Shown here: piece after piece, positions 11,771 through 23,129 of the stretch
How positions within the stretch are numbered: the first letter of the stretch is position 1
Layout of the letters: each line of letters opens with the position of its first letter
Source of the DNA: Antilocapra americana
Lineage: Eukaryota; Chordata; Mammalia; Artiodactyla; Antilocapridae
Assembly: GCA_007570785.1 (NCBI GenBank)
Contig: ML660211.1
Coordinates: 1,550,602-1,614,601 of the forward strand
Reading direction: 5' to 3'
DNA: 64,000 nt
Notes under the pieces: model-generated
Told to the model about the DNA's origin: nothing
Seen by the model: only the letters and a program-made list of their open reading frames with translations
Databases searched by the model: none
Translations under genes and position numbers: made by a program

Positions 11771-13367
11771 TTCCAGAGAATAGCAAGGAGTGTTAATAAG
11801 GACTTCTTCAATGAACAATCCAAAGAAGTTGAGGAAAACAATAGAATGGGGAAGACTAGAGATCCCGTCAAGAAAACTGGAGATACCAAAGGAACATTCC
11901 ATGCAAGGATGGTCATGATAAAGGACAGAAATGGTAAGGACCTAACAGAGGCAGAAGAGATGAAGAAAAAGGTAGCAAGAATACACAGAACTATACAGAA
12001 AAGGCCTTAATGACCCCAGGTAGTCACGATCATATGGTCACTCACCTAGAGCCAGACACCCTGAAGTGTGAAGTCAAGTGGGCCTTAGGAAGCATCACTA
12101 CAAACAAAGCTAGTGCTGATGGAATTCCAGCTGAACTATTTCAAATCCTAAAATGATGATGCTGTGAAAGTGCTGCACTCAAAGTGCCAGCAAATTCGGA
12201 AAACTCAGCAGTGGTTACAGGACTGGAAAAGGTCAGTTTCCATTCCAACCCCAAAGAAGGGCGGTGCCAAAGAATGCTCAAGCTATCAGATAATTGGGCT
12301 CATTTCACATGCTAGTAAAATTATGCTCAAAATCCTTCAAGCTAGGCTTTAGAAGTACATGAACCAAGAATTGCCAGATGTACAAGCTGGGTTTAGAAAA
12401 GGCAGCATAACCAAAGATCAAATTGTCAACATTCACTGGATCATAGAGGAAGCAAGGGAATTCCAAAAAACCATCTACTTCTGTTTCATTGACTACAAGA
12501 AAGTCTTTGTGTGCATCACAAAAAACTGTGGAAAATTCTTAAAGAGCTGGCAATACCAGACCACCTTACTTGTCTCCTGAGAAAGAGAGGAGAGAAATAT
12601 CAGCGACTTCAGGTATGCAGATAATACCACTCTAATGACAGAAGGGAAAGAGGGAAAGAGCCTCTTGATGAGGGTGAAAAAGGAGAGTTAAATGTCTGTC
12701 TTAAAACTCAACATTCAAAAAACTAAGATCATGGCATCTGGTTCCATCACTTCATGACAAATAGAAAGGGAAAAAGTAGAAGCAGTGACAGTATTTTCTT
12801 GGGCTCCAAAATCACTGAGGACAGAGACTGCAGCCAGGAAATTAAAAGACATTTAATTTGAAGAAAAGCTATGACAAACATAGACAGCATATTAAAAAGC
12901 AGAGACATTATTTTGCTGACAAACGTTCATAGAGTCAAAGCTGTGGTTTTTGAAGTAGTCATGTATGGATGTGAGAGTTGAACCATAAGCTGAGCACCAA
13001 AGAACTGATGCTTTTGAGCTGTGGTCCTAGAGAAGACTCCTCAGAGTCCCTGGAGAGCAAGGGGATCAGACCAGTTAGTCCTAAAGGAAACTAACCCTAA
13101 ATATTCGTTGGAAGGACTGATGCTGAAATTGAGGCTCCAATACTTTGGCCACCTGATGCGAAGAGCTGAGTCACTGGAAAACACTCTGATGCTGGAAAAG
13201 ACTGAAGGCAAAAAAAGAGGGGCGGCAGAGGACGAGAGGTTTGGATAACGTCACTAACTCAATTGGACATGAATTTGAGCAAACTCCAGGAGATGGTGAA
13301 GGAAAGGGAAGTCTAACATCCATGGGGTCACAGAGAGTTGGACATGACTTAGCAACTGAACAACAAT
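11771..13367 (+). mobile_element. BovB LINE, 1.6 kb, 5'-truncated
   Basis: Sense BovB from the linker upstream of the RT domain to the 3' terminus (GACATGACTTAGCAACTGAACAAC-type end). It is flanked by a 12-bp duplication at 11759-11770 and 13368-13379 (ATGTATACAGTG / ACGTATATAGTG, two transitions). An internal deletion near 12580-12600 removes the middle of the RT domain. Confidence 0.92.
12164..12640 (+). pseudogene. Broken BovB reverse transcriptase
   Basis: Two adjacent frames (12164-12352 and 12359-12580) carry RT fingers and palm text (SIPTPKKG, LISHASK, VQAGFRKG, FIDYKK). The first catalytic Asp of the usual AFD motif is lost (KVFVC). The YADD motif beyond the internal deletion reads YADN near 12618-12629. 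A stop separates the frames, so the RT is dead. Confidence 0.75.
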
Positions 13368-13379
13368 ACGTATATAGTG

Positions 13380-14279
13380 AGTGGGTATTTTCTCATCTGC
13401 ACAATGAAGTTAAAGTAGATGACTTCTAAGCTTCTTTCTCAGGTCCTTTGCCCACCCCACCCGACCCTATTGGTTACCCAACCTCCTCATTTGATTAGAA
13501 AACTGAAGACCAGATAGGAAAGGATCTTCCTGAAGTCAAGTAATAGGGGAATAGACTAAAGTACAAGAAGCACCTGGACCTTCCGAATCAGACAATTTTT
13601 GCTCTGTCCTATTGTGTACAAAAACCTTTAAGGAGCTTTCTACCCAAAGCCACCTATAGCTGTAACAATTAAACAAGACTTAATTCCAGGAACAACTTTC
13701 TACTTCCATCTGCTTATAAGGCTAAGAATTCTCATAGGAAGTTGTTGTTGCTTTTTTTAATGTTTCAATTATTATATTTTAGCTGAAGATTTTAAAGAAC
13801 TAACTAAATTTTACTTATTACCCCCAAGCTTCAAAATCCTCCATGCACTACTTGCTGACTTGGGCACTCCATAGTTTAAAGGAAATATTTGAATAATGTA
13901 CTCAGCTAAATCATCTGACAGAGAGGTCAACACGCCCAAAGAGTCTAAACACATAATTAGAAATACATGTATCTCAATATGCCCAGCCTTACTGGATCCT
14001 ACAGTTGAACTAATTTAAGTCATTTCTAACATGAGAAATCATTATCAGGATTATGTCTTCTTTCAGCTCAGACTAACCTTGCATTTCAGGAAATGAACAA
14101 TGGTGAGTTTAATCAAGGAACACTTATTAAAACTCTAGGTTGAAGCCTTTTTCCAGGGAAAATATCTGAACAGAAACACATACTCTGTCATAAAATTTAG
14201 TGCAGCTAAGTAAACTTGAATTTAGAAAAAATACTATAGGAATCCACAAACAGGTAACTAAGAGAGAAGAGGCATAATA
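13380..14279. other. Unassigned low-repeat DNA
   Basis: About 0.9 kb without a nameable repeat or coding signal. A 61-codon minus frame at 14127-14312 shows no recognisable domain. Confidence 0.4.
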
Positions 14280-14512
14280 CTGAAACATGTAAATTATCAT
14301 ATGTGAAATCAATCACCAGCCCAGGTTTGATGCTTGATACAGGGTGCTCAGGGCTGGTGCACCGGGATGATCCAGAGAGATGGAATCAAGAGGGAGGTGG
14401 CAGGGGGGTTCTGGAAGGGGAACACATGTATACCCATGGCAGATTCATGTCAATGTATTGCAAAACCAACACGATAATGTAAAGAAATAAAAAAGTTTAA
14501 AGAGGAAGTATC
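14280..14512 (+). mobile_element. Ruminant LINE-1 3' end
   Basis: Young-type ruminant L1 3' UTR: AATTATCATATGTGAAATCA, GGGCTGGTGCACCGGGATGA, a G-rich purine tract near 14380-14420, CATGTATACCCATGGC and ATGTAAAGAAATAAAAAAG. It is strongly 5'-truncated. Confidence 0.85.
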
Positions 14513-14554
14513 CATGTATCTCTTTATTTAGAAGATACATTTTTGCACTTACTA

Positions 14555-15060
14555 TTGGTTATCCCTATATTCTGGCTCTCTTTTGTTATGAAATAAATTA
14601 TTACAAAACTTAGTGATTTAATCTTTTAATTATATCTCATTGTCCTGTGGGTCAAGAATTCCTGCAGAGCTCAGTCCAGCGGTTCTGCTCCATGTGGAAC
14701 TGGCAGAGGCCAGCAGTGGGATTCGACCCGATGATGAAACTGATCTGGGGGTGGCCTCACTCAGGTGTCTGCACCTTGACACAGAGGCCAGACTGGGCTC
14801 AGTTTAGACTGTTAACCTGAGCACCTACACATGTCCGCTCCAGCACTGAGAGTTCCAGGGACCTTCTTATGTTGTGGTTCAGGACTCCTAGAGACAGCAT
14901 TTAAGAGACCCAAGCGAAACTACAACGGTTTTGTTTTGTTTACCATCAATCTAGAAGTACCAACCCATCACTTCTACAATATTCGGGTCAAGCAAGTCAC
15001 TAAGTCCAGAACAGAGTCAAGGAAAGAGGAATCTGATTCAGAGTAAAATCAAAGAATCTG
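14555..15060 (-). mobile_element. MaLR-like LTR, antisense
   Basis: Reverse complement of an MLT1-like LTR: TTACAAAACTTAGTGATTTA at the start, CTGTGGGTCAAGAATTCC, and near the far end CAAGTCACTAAGTCCAG. The assignment rests on scattered consensus words and is less secure than the LTR at 7477. A 71-codon frame at 14831-15046 lies within it and is incidental. Confidence 0.5.
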
Positions 15061-15189
15061 TAGCAATCTTTAATTTCCCACACCTACTTTGTTCCTCTAA
15101 AGAATGGGAGATAACTTACAGTTTGGGGAGGGGGAGCTGATAGAAATATTTAAACATTTTCAAACAGCAGATCATTCGAAATTAGTTCT

Positions 15190-15800
15190 GGCCTCTATGT
15201 GACTTTTTTGTGCACATTACTGATCAGGACCTTCCATACAATAATGCATTCAAGTGCTGACAGCAAATATTCTGGTCTCAGTCTTGATTTCAGAGGAAAC
15301 ATATTCAACATTGTACTTCTGACTCTTGGACTTCTGCAGGATATTTGTAGGTACTCTTTCATCAGATTAAGTTCACTTCTATTTCTAAGTTTGCAAACTT
15401 TTTACTCTGAATGGATACTGAACTATGACAAATGCTACTGCTGTACCTATTGAGATTAGATGATTTTTCTCATTTGTTCTTTGAACATGATTCATCATAT
15501 TGATTCCATTTCTAATACAAAGTTAATATTGAATTCCTGAAATAAATCCAACTTGGTCATGCTCTACTTACATGTCCTATTAAAAAAGCATTTTGAATAC
15601 CACTTTGTAAAGCAACTATACTTCAAATTAAAGTGTAAAAAAGTTATTTTGATTCAAGTTCTAATATTGAATTCATATTGATTTAAATTTTAATCTAATA
15701 TTCAAGTTCTAATAAATCACCTAGGAATTTTGCATCTATGTTTATGGGGATTGGTCTGTAGCTTTTCTGTTTTCTAAGATGTTTGTCAGACTTTTCTAAG
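15190..15800 (-). mobile_element. LINE-1 ORF2 fragment, antisense
   Basis: Antisense ORF2 text: GGATATTTGTAGGTACTC, TTTCATCAGATTAAG, GAATTTTGCATCTATG and GGGATTGGTCTGTAG. A short segment at about 15600-15640 looks like a sense L1 3' tail (TGTAAAGCAACTATACTTCAA) and may be a small nested insertion. Confidence 0.7.
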
Positions 15801-15923
15801 ACCTTATTTAACCAGGGAGCAGGTCGGGGGAGGTGGGTTTACTCTTCTCCCTTTTCCCACTTCTTCTTTTTTTCTTCCCTCACAGGTCTCAACAATTCAG
15901 TTTAGGTGGGGCCATTAGGTGGG

Positions 15924-16122
15924 GCAGGCTTTCCAGGTGGTGCAGTAAGGAACCCACCTGCCAATGCAGGAGACAAGAGGTGCCAGTTTGATCCCTGGGT
16001 CAGGAAGACCCCCTGGAGAAGGAAATGGCAACCCGCTCCAGTATTCTTGCCTGGAAAATTCCATAGACAGAGAAGCCTGGGGTCACAAAAAGTCAGATAC
16101 GACTGAGCATAGACACACACAC
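15924..16122 (+). mobile_element. Bov-tA SINE
   Basis: tRNA-Glu-like head (CCAGGTGGTGCAGTAAGGAA) followed by the Bov-A body and a CA-rich end at about 16112-16122. Confidence 0.9.
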
Positions 16123-16378
16123 ATCAGATAGGGCCAAGCAAGGAAAGCATCCCAGGCAGCTCAGAGTAGGGTGTCGGGATCTCAGGAGGGTGAGAAAGGC
16201 ATCCACGAAGTAGAGATTGTAGCAAAAGGTGTCAGACCCTGGGCAGAGTGAAGTGGCAATCTGAGTAGGAGAGTTTCCTATTAAATTTCAGTCTTTCTTC
16301 TTTTCTTTCAGATAAGTACCCAAGACTATAAATTCCCATCTAAACATATCCTCATTAGCATCACACAACATATGTATA

Positions 16379-16396
16379 CACACACACACACACACA
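16379..16396. repeat. Short (CA)n tract
   Basis: Nine CA units, not obviously attached to a SINE. Confidence 0.9.
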
Positions 16397-16529
16397 AAGG
16401 TATGTATTTTTCCCTTACTTTTTGGTTCTATTTGTAGCCTAGTTTGCATTATAATTCTTGTGAATTATTTATAGAAATGTGTGCTTTTAATTTTTCTGTA
16501 TGTGGAAACCTGAATTAACTATGGCATAA

Positions 16530-17050
16530 GCTAAGCTACTATAACAAAACAACCCGAAAGTAAAGTGGCCCAAGTGAAAGGAAGATGTTTATCTCCCTCT
16601 TGGAGGCAGGTGGGGAAGCTGGCTGTGGGGACTGCTCTCATTCACCAGACAGTGCATTCTGTCTGTGCTGTGCTGTGCTTAGCCGCTCGGTCATGTCCAA
16701 CCCTTTGCAACCCCTTGGAATGTAGCCCAAAAGGGACCTACATCCATGAGGATTCTCCAGGCAAGAATACTGGAGTGGGTTGCCATGCCCTCCTCCAGGG
16801 GATCTTCCCAATCCAGGGATCGAACCCAGGTCTCCTGCACTGCAGGCAGATTCTTTACCGTCTGAGCCACCTGGGAAGCCTGTCCATTCTGCTGCCCCCC
16901 AACAACCAGGGGGTGGCCCTCCTGCAAGGGAAGGTGCCCCAGCAACACTTCACGTGCCTCCTAGCCCATGGGCAGGGCAAAGAGGACAATGAATTAAAAG
17001 CAATCTCTTTTTTAAAATCAAGTCACCAGAAAGTTTTACCAAGTACTTTC
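16530..17050 (-). mobile_element. Possible old LTR, split by a SINE
   Basis: Sequence on both sides of the SINE at 16666-16882 resembles an antisense mammalian LTR (ACTATAACAAAACAACCC, GTGGCCCAAGTGAAAG). The similarity is weak and the family is not assigned. Confidence 0.25.
16666..16882 (-). mobile_element. Bov-tA SINE, antisense
   Basis: Antisense Bov-A body from the GTGCTGTGCTGTGCTTAG tail, ending in the tRNA head (CTGAGCCACCTGGGAAGCC). Flanks share CATTCTG (about 16651-16657 and 16886-16892), a plausible short TSD. A 180-codon plus frame across it is an artefact. Confidence 0.92.
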
Positions 17051-17346
17051 ATCCCCAAACCATCTCCAGACCCAAGTATAAAAGCAGCAGACCCACCATG
17101 TACCTGAAATGCAGGAGACTGCCTACGATGCAGGAGGCCCAGGTTCGATTCCTAGGTCGTGAAGATACACTGGACAAGCAAATGACGATCCACTCCAGTG
17201 TTCTTACCTGGAGAATCCCATGGACAGAGGAGCCCAGCGGGCTACAGTCCATGGGGTCACAGGAGTCATACACGACTGAGTGACTAAACCATCCACCCCA
17301 AAACCATCTCCAGACCCAGATGCAAGAGCAGCAAAATCCCCATGTT
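17051..17346 (+). mobile_element. Truncated Bov-tA between ~50-bp direct repeats
   Basis: The SINE body (about 17101-17290) has a damaged head and a normal Bov-A tail. It lies between two copies of a ~50-bp segment, 17051-17100 and 17291-17346, sharing CCATCTCCAGACCCA and AGAGCAGCA-like text with a few substitutions and indels. This is far longer than a usual SINE TSD. Confidence 0.8.
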
Positions 17347-18032
17347 CCTGGCTAAACCTTAGAGAGTACTCATCCTCAAACAGCAAGGAGTCGGGGGCAG
17401 GGATATACCAGGGGCTAATTAGTAGCCTCTGCTGGGGGAGTTTTGTTATCTTTATGTTGGCCATTTTAATTTAATTACATTGCGGTAAGAGCGTGGTCTG
17501 GAGGATCCCAATCATTTGAAATACATTCCTGGCACATAGCCCCTAAATGGCCAATTTGTATAAACGTTTCCTGTGTGTTGAGAAGCCTGCATATTCAATT
17601 GTTTGGCACAGTGCTCCATGTCCCTCTACTAGATCGATGCTGCTAACTTCATTGTTCAAATCTGATACATTGTCTGCTTGATTTAACAATGACAGAGACA
17701 GTTGTATAAATTAGAGACTCCCACATCATAGTGAAAGTCATTGTTTTCTTTGTGCTCTGGTCTACTTTTGCTTTCCAGATTTTGAAATTATCATAAGGTG
17801 TGTCTACATGAAGCCCTTGTACGATCTTCTAGGGATCTGAATTCTTCATCAGTACAGAATGCAATCCGCTAACATTTTTTTTTAAAGGCTGCCTTTTGTT
17901 ATGTTTGAATAGCTGTATCCCCATGTTTTAATTCTGTCTTCTGTAAACAAGAGCTATTTGGGTCTTTTTTTTTTTAATCTAGTCTAATAATTTTTGTCTC
18001 TGAAAGGGAGAGTATTTATATTTAAGGTTATT

Positions 18033-18280
18033 GTGCTGTGCTGTGCTGTGCTTAGTCGCTCAGTTGTGTCCGACTCTGCAACCCCATGGACTGTAGCCCG
18101 CCAGGCTCCACTGTCCACGGGGATTCTCGAGGCAAGAATACTGGAGTGGGTTGCCTTGCCCTCCATCAAGGGATCTTTCCAACCCAGCGATCCAAGCCGG
18201 ATCTCCTGCATTGCAGGTGAATTTTTTACCATCTGAGCCATCAGGGAAGCCCAAGAATACTGGAGTAGGAAGCCTATCCC
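18033..18280 (-). mobile_element. Bov-tA SINE, antisense, perfect TSD
   Basis: Antisense Bov-tA with a perfect 13-bp TSD ATTTAAGGTTATT at 18020-18032 and 18281-18293. After the tRNA head (ending near 18251) there is an extra fragment of antisense Bov-A text (AAGAATACTGGAGTAGGAAG) inside the TSD, so a partial second unit inserted with it. Confidence 0.95.
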
Positions 18281-18304
18281 ATTTAAGGTTATTACTAATA
18301 TAGA

Positions 18305-18527
18305 AAAGCTTCCCAGGTGGCACTAGTGATAAAGAACCAGCCTGCCAATGCAGATGTTGAGAGACATGGGTTTGATCCCTGGGTCAGGAATATCCTCTGA
18401 AGTAGGAAATGGCAACCCACTCGAGTATTCTCGCCTGGGAAATCCCATGGACAGAGGAGCCTGGTGAGGTATAGTCCACAGGGTCACAAAGAATCGGACA
18501 CAACTGAACTGACTTAGCACACACGCA
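18305..18527 (+). mobile_element. Bov-tA SINE
   Basis: Full head-to-tail Bov-tA. Flanks share ACTAAT (18294-18299 and about 18526-18531), a weak TSD. It lies 12 bp from the antisense copy at 18033-18280, so the two form an inverted pair. Confidence 0.9.
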
Positions 18528-19233
18528 CTAATGTACAAATTTATTTCTAACCTTATGCTTTTTTTTTTTTGCTCTATTTCTATGCTGTATTTTTTTCATT
18601 TGTCATCTTTTAGTTTCAGCTCTACCCTTCATTTTCTTCAGTTAATTTTTATCCTATTTCTATTCTCTCAGAGCTGCCCTAACTCAATAAGCATATGCAA
18701 TTCTTGCAAATTTAGAATCAATATTTTTATCCCCTCATCTAGATGGCATGACACCATCTGAATGCTTTAACCTTTAGCTCTAGTATACCTCTTTCCCAAT
18801 ATTTTTCTGTCCATCTTCTAGCTCTATCTTGTTTTTAACACTCACAGACAAGGCATTATTTTTACTTTATGTAATCAGTGTTTGTTTATAATTACCATTT
18901 GATTACAGATATCTTTCCTAGTCCTTCCTGACTTGCATTTCTGATGCTTGTTTCTCTATTTCTTACTGAAGGACAAGTTTTAGATATGCTTAAAGTTGAT
19001 ACACACATCCAATTTTATGTGTCTAAAAAATTTATTTTGTCCTTCTCTTGAAAAATAATTTTGCTTACTGGTGTATCCCTTTTTCCCTCTTCTCTTAGCC
19101 CTTTGACAAAATTTTGTACTCTGCTGTGATTTTTATCGCTTTTACAATGTCTGTAACAAGTGTATCATCTTATCTTTTTCCCTCCAGTTGCTTTGTAGTT
19201 TTTCTACATAATGCTTAGGTTTACATGCCTACT

Positions 19234-19556
19234 GGGGCTTCCCTGGTAGCTCAGCTGGTAAAGAATCCACCTGCAATGCTGGAGACCCCAGTTTGATTCC
19301 TGGGTTGGGAAAAGCCCCAGGAGAAGTGACAGGCTACCCACTCCAGCATTCTTGGGCTTCCCTGGTGGCTCAGACAGTAAAAGAATCCACATGTGAGAGA
19401 CCTGGTCTGGATCCCTGGGTTGGGAAGATCTCCTGGAGGAGGGCATGGCAACTCACTCCAGTATTCCCACCTGGAGAACCCCCATGGACAGAGGAGCTTG
19501 GCAGGCTACAGTCCATACGGTCGCAAAGAGTTGGATGCGACTAAGCACAGCACAGC
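19234..19556 (+). mobile_element. Dimeric Bov-tA SINE, perfect TSD
   Basis: Two tRNA-Glu-like heads in tandem (19235 and about 19353), the first with only a short Bov-A stub and the second with a full tail ending AGCACAGCACAGC. A perfect 11-bp TSD ACATGCCTACT lies at 19223-19233 and 19557-19567. Confidence 0.95.
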
Positions 19557-19913
19557 ACATGCCTACTTATTTATTCTTCTCAAGGTAGAGTCCTTGAATC
19601 TGAGAAAAGATATCTACCAGAAATTCTAGAAAATTCCCAGCCTTTACCTCATCTTTTGTTTCTCCCATTCTCCTTATTCTTTTATTCTGTAATTCTATTA
19701 ATAAACTTATCTCAACCTTTTTAAAAGGTTCTATTTCTCATTGCTGTCAATTTTATTTGTGATTAATTCTTTCTTCAGCTATGTCTAAACTTCTGCTTAA
19801 ACTATCCAGTAAATTTTTCATTTCAATTATTGGAGTTTTTCTCTATCAACTTTATATGGCTCTATTATGGTCTGATTGGTAGTTTTTTAATACCTTCTAT
19901 TCTGTAATCTTCA

Positions 19914-20012
19914 GTTCAGTTCAGTTCAGTTCAGTCACTCAGTCATGTCCAACTCTTTGCGACCCCATGAATCGAAGCATGCCAGGCCTCCCTGTCCATC
20001 ACCAGCTTCGGT
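19914..20012 (-). mobile_element. Short BovB 3' end
   Basis: Antisense BovB 3' terminus, about 100 bp, beginning with four TTCAG units and ending at CATCACCAG. The insertion is extremely 5'-truncated. Confidence 0.88.
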
Positions 20013-20379
20013 ATACCTATTTTGTTTAAGCATATTAGACATTTGTCATTTGTATTATATGAATATGAATTCTATTATCAGCAAACTTTGTGATTCTCAT
20101 TTGTAGTTTGCTATTTTCACCCATTCACAACAGTGTGTCTCTTCCATAGTTTCATGATGGATTATAAGCTCATATTATTTGGACACAATTTAGTGACTGA
20201 ACAACAACATTTCAGAAATTTATCACTGCCTGTTCTTGAGGCCTGGGTTTCAAGTGTATTCCTCAAGAAATGTTTTGTTGTAGTTTTCTCTAGGAGTTTG
20301 GGAGATAACTCTCTATGAATGTTCCCACATTTCTGCACCATCAGTGTTTCTGAAATAAGAACACTGGTAAACTTTATTA

Positions 20380-20919
20380 AAGGATAACAGAGGGAACCGT
20401 CCTACACTATCGGTGGGAATGTAAATTGGTACAGACACTATGGAGAATAGTACGGAAGTTGCTTAAAAACTAAAAACAGAGCTACCATGTGACCCTGCAA
20501 TCTTACTCCTGGAAATATATCCAGGAAAAAAACATAATTCAAAAACATACACACAATCCAAGGTTTATTGCAGCACTATTTACAATAGCCAGGACATGAA
20601 AGCAATCTAAACGTCCATCAAAAGAGGAATGGATAGAGAAGCTGTGGCACACTTACATAATGGAATATTATTCAGCCATTAAAAGGAAGGAAATTATGCC
20701 ATTTGCAGAGATATAGATAGAACTGGAGACTGTCACCCAGAATGAAGTAAGTCAGAAAGAGAAAAACAGCTATTGTATATTAACAGATATATGTGGAATC
20801 CAGAAAAATGGTATAGACAAACCTATCTGCAAACCAGAAATACAGACACAGACATAGAGAACAAACAAACCAATACTAAGAGGGAAAGGTGGGGGGATGG
20901 CCTGGGAAGTTGGGATTGG
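20380..20919 (+). mobile_element. LINE-1 ORF2 end and 3' UTR (left part)
   Basis: Sense L1: CACTATCGGTGGGAATGTAA, TTTACAATAGCCAGGACATG, AACTGGAGACTGTCACCCAG and TTGGGATTGGCATACACACA. It continues after the BovB at about 21973. Confidence 0.92.
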
Positions 20920-20930
20920 CATACACACAG

Positions 20931-21972
20931 TCAGTTCAGTCTCTCAGTCATGTCTGACTCTTTGCCACCCCATGGACTGCAGCACAACAGGCTTCTCTGT
21001 CCATCACCAACTCCTGGAGCTTGCTCAAACTCATGTCCATCGAGTCGGTGATGCCATCAAACCATCTCATCCTTTGTCATCCCCTTCTCCTCACACCTTC
21101 AATTTTCCCCAGCATCAGAGTCTTTTCCAAGGAGTCAGTTCTTTGCATCAGGTGGCCAAAGTATTGGAGTTTCAGCTTCAGCATCAGTCCTTCCAATGAA
21201 TACTCAGGACTGATTTCCTTTAGGATTGACTGGTTTGATCTCCTTGCAGTCCAAGGACTCTCAAGAGTCTTCTCCAACAACACAGTTCAAAAGCATCAAT
21301 TCTTTGGCACTCAGTTTTCTTTATTGTTTAAATCTCACTTCCATACATGACTACTGGAAGAACCATAGCTTTGATTAGATGGACCTTTGTTGGCAAAATA
21401 ATGTCTCTACTTTTTAATATGCTGTCTAGGTTGGTCATAGCTTTTCTTCCAAGGAGCAAGCGTCCTTTAATTTCAATCTGCAGTGATTTTGGAGCCCAAG
21501 AAAATAAAAGTCTCTCACTGTTTCCATTGTTTCCCCTCCTATTTGCCATGAAGTGATGGGACCAGATGCCATGATCTTAGTTTTCTGAATGTTGAGTTTT
21601 AGGCAAACTTTTTCACTCCCCTCTTTCAAGAGATTCTTCAGTTCTTCACTTTCTGCCATAAGGGTAGTGTCATCTGCATATATGATGTTATTGATATTTC
21701 TCCTGGAAATCTTGACTCCAGCTTATGCTTCATCCAGCCCAGCATTTCACATGATGCACTCTGCATAGAAGTTAAATAAGCAGGGTGACAATATACAGCC
21801 TTGACGTGCTCCTTTCCCGATTTGGGACCAGTCCATTGTTTCATGTCCGATTCTTACTGTTGCTTCTTGACCTGCATACATATTTCTCAGTAGGCAGGTA
21901 AGGTGGTCTGGTATTCCCTTCTCTTTAAGTATGCATGTGAGATGAATGTGTCAGTTACACTCATCTCACATA
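20931..21972 (-). mobile_element. BovB LINE, 1.0 kb, inside L1
   Basis: Antisense BovB from the 3' terminus (TCAGTTCAGTCTCTCAG) to the RT fingers/palm (about 21930). The L1 flank is duplicated as CATACACACAG (20920-20930) and CATACATACAG (21973-21983). About 40 bp between the last BovB-like base and the right TSD form a foldback (see 21935-21971). Confidence 0.92.
21935..21971. repeat. Foldback at BovB 5' junction
   Basis: Arms ATGTGAGATGA (21935-21945) and TCATCTCACAT (21961-21971) are perfect inverted repeats around a 15-bp loop. Pairing extends three bases further after one mismatch. It lies exactly at the truncated 5' end of the BovB. Confidence 0.85.
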
Positions 21973-22192
21973 CATACATACAGTACTATGTATTAAACAG
22001 ATAGCAACGAGAACCTGCTGTACAGCACAGGGAACTCTATTCAACGTTCTGTGGTGACCCAAACGAGTAGGAAATCCATGGAGGAGGTGATACACTGTAT
22101 ACATGTGTCTGATTCACTTTGCTGTACAGCAGAAAACAATAGAACACTGTGAAGCAACTATATTTCAATAAAATTTATTTTAAAAAATAAAG
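21973..22192 (+). mobile_element. LINE-1 3' UTR (right part)
   Basis: Continuation of the L1 from 20380: ACTATGTATTAAACAGATAG, ACAGCACAGGGAACTCTATT, TTTGCTGTACAGCAGAAA and CAATAAAATTTATTTTAAAAA. Confidence 0.92.
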
Positions 22193-22685
22193 GACAATAA
22201 TGAATTCATGGGAGCTACAGATATCATACTGCTCCAGCAAAATCTGAAGACTTGTCTCCTCCACAGCTGTCTGTTAACATTTCAGAGTATAGGTCTCCCC
22301 TGACCCCCAGTGAAGGCTGCGCCTGTATTACAGCCATCCTTCAAATCATCAAAAATCTTCAAGTCTCTTTATTTTGAGACCCTTCTCCAGGGGATGTAGC
22401 CATACTCTATGTGTCACCCTTTGGGGAGCTCAGCTTAGTGAACCAGTGCTGAGGTGCTTTGTCAGTCATCATCTATTCTATGGTCCAGAACCCTCACGTT
22501 TCCTATCAGAGTATCTATACAATTCTACAGCCATCTAGCTTGCCTGCTTGCAAGCAGGGTAGAATCTCAGACCTTCCACAATTTCAAACTTAATATAGCC
22601 CAGGACCACTTTAAGCTATCAAAGTTTACAGTGTTTTTGAACAACAGAATTAGGTGAATTCTGACTCCAAATTCTTATAAGAGTT
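22193..22685. other. Unassigned DNA
   Basis: About 0.5 kb, moderately diverse base composition, no nameable repeat. A 67-codon plus frame at 22454-22657 is not recognisable. Confidence 0.4.
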
Positions 22686-22696
22686 AGTTTATTATT

Positions 22697-22910
22697 GTGC
22701 TGTGCTTAGTCACTTATAGGCATGTCCAACTCTTTGCGACCCTATGGACTGTAGCCTGCCAGACTCCTCTGTCCATGGGAATTCTCCAGGCAAGAATACT
22801 GGAGTGGGTTGCCATGCCCTCCTCCAGGGGATCTTCCCAACCCAGGGACTGAACCCAGGTCTCCCACTTTGCAGACGAATTCTTTACCATCTGAGCCACC
22901 AGGGAAGCCC
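22697..22910 (-). mobile_element. Bov-tA SINE, antisense, TSD
   Basis: Full antisense Bov-tA. An 11-bp TSD AGTTTATTATT / AGTTTATGATT (22686-22696, 22911-22921) has one mismatch. Confidence 0.95.
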
Positions 22911-23129
22911 AGTTTATGATTAGGAATCTGCAGAAGAGGGTTTTTTCCACCCAGAACTAGAGCTGAGGAAAAAATTCCTTTACTGTCTCCCTCTGCGGGT
23001 CAGTTATGTTTATTCTTGGCTAGCAGAAAGTGTCATCTTTCTCTGATTTCACCTTTATCTTAATGGACTTCAAACCTGTGTAAATCACAGATTTGCTTGC
23101 TCTGTCCTGTACTTAACATATTAAAATGT

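Larger units (their letters stand above)
17465..20110 (-). mobile_element. Old LINE-1 mosaic, antisense
   Basis: Between the SINEs the DNA is T-rich and shows words typical of antisense L1 5'/ORF1-proximal sequence. Examples are TGTAAACAAGAGCTATTTGGGTC near 17940-17965 and CTAAACTTCTGCTTAAACTATCCAG...TTTTTCATTTCAATTATTGG near 19785-19835. It is heavily diverged; limits and family are uncertain. Confidence 0.4.

Noticed and set aside
16565..17107. 180-codon plus-strand frame
   Set aside because: It runs through an antisense Bov-tA and old repeat sequence; the protein is a translation of antisense SINE.
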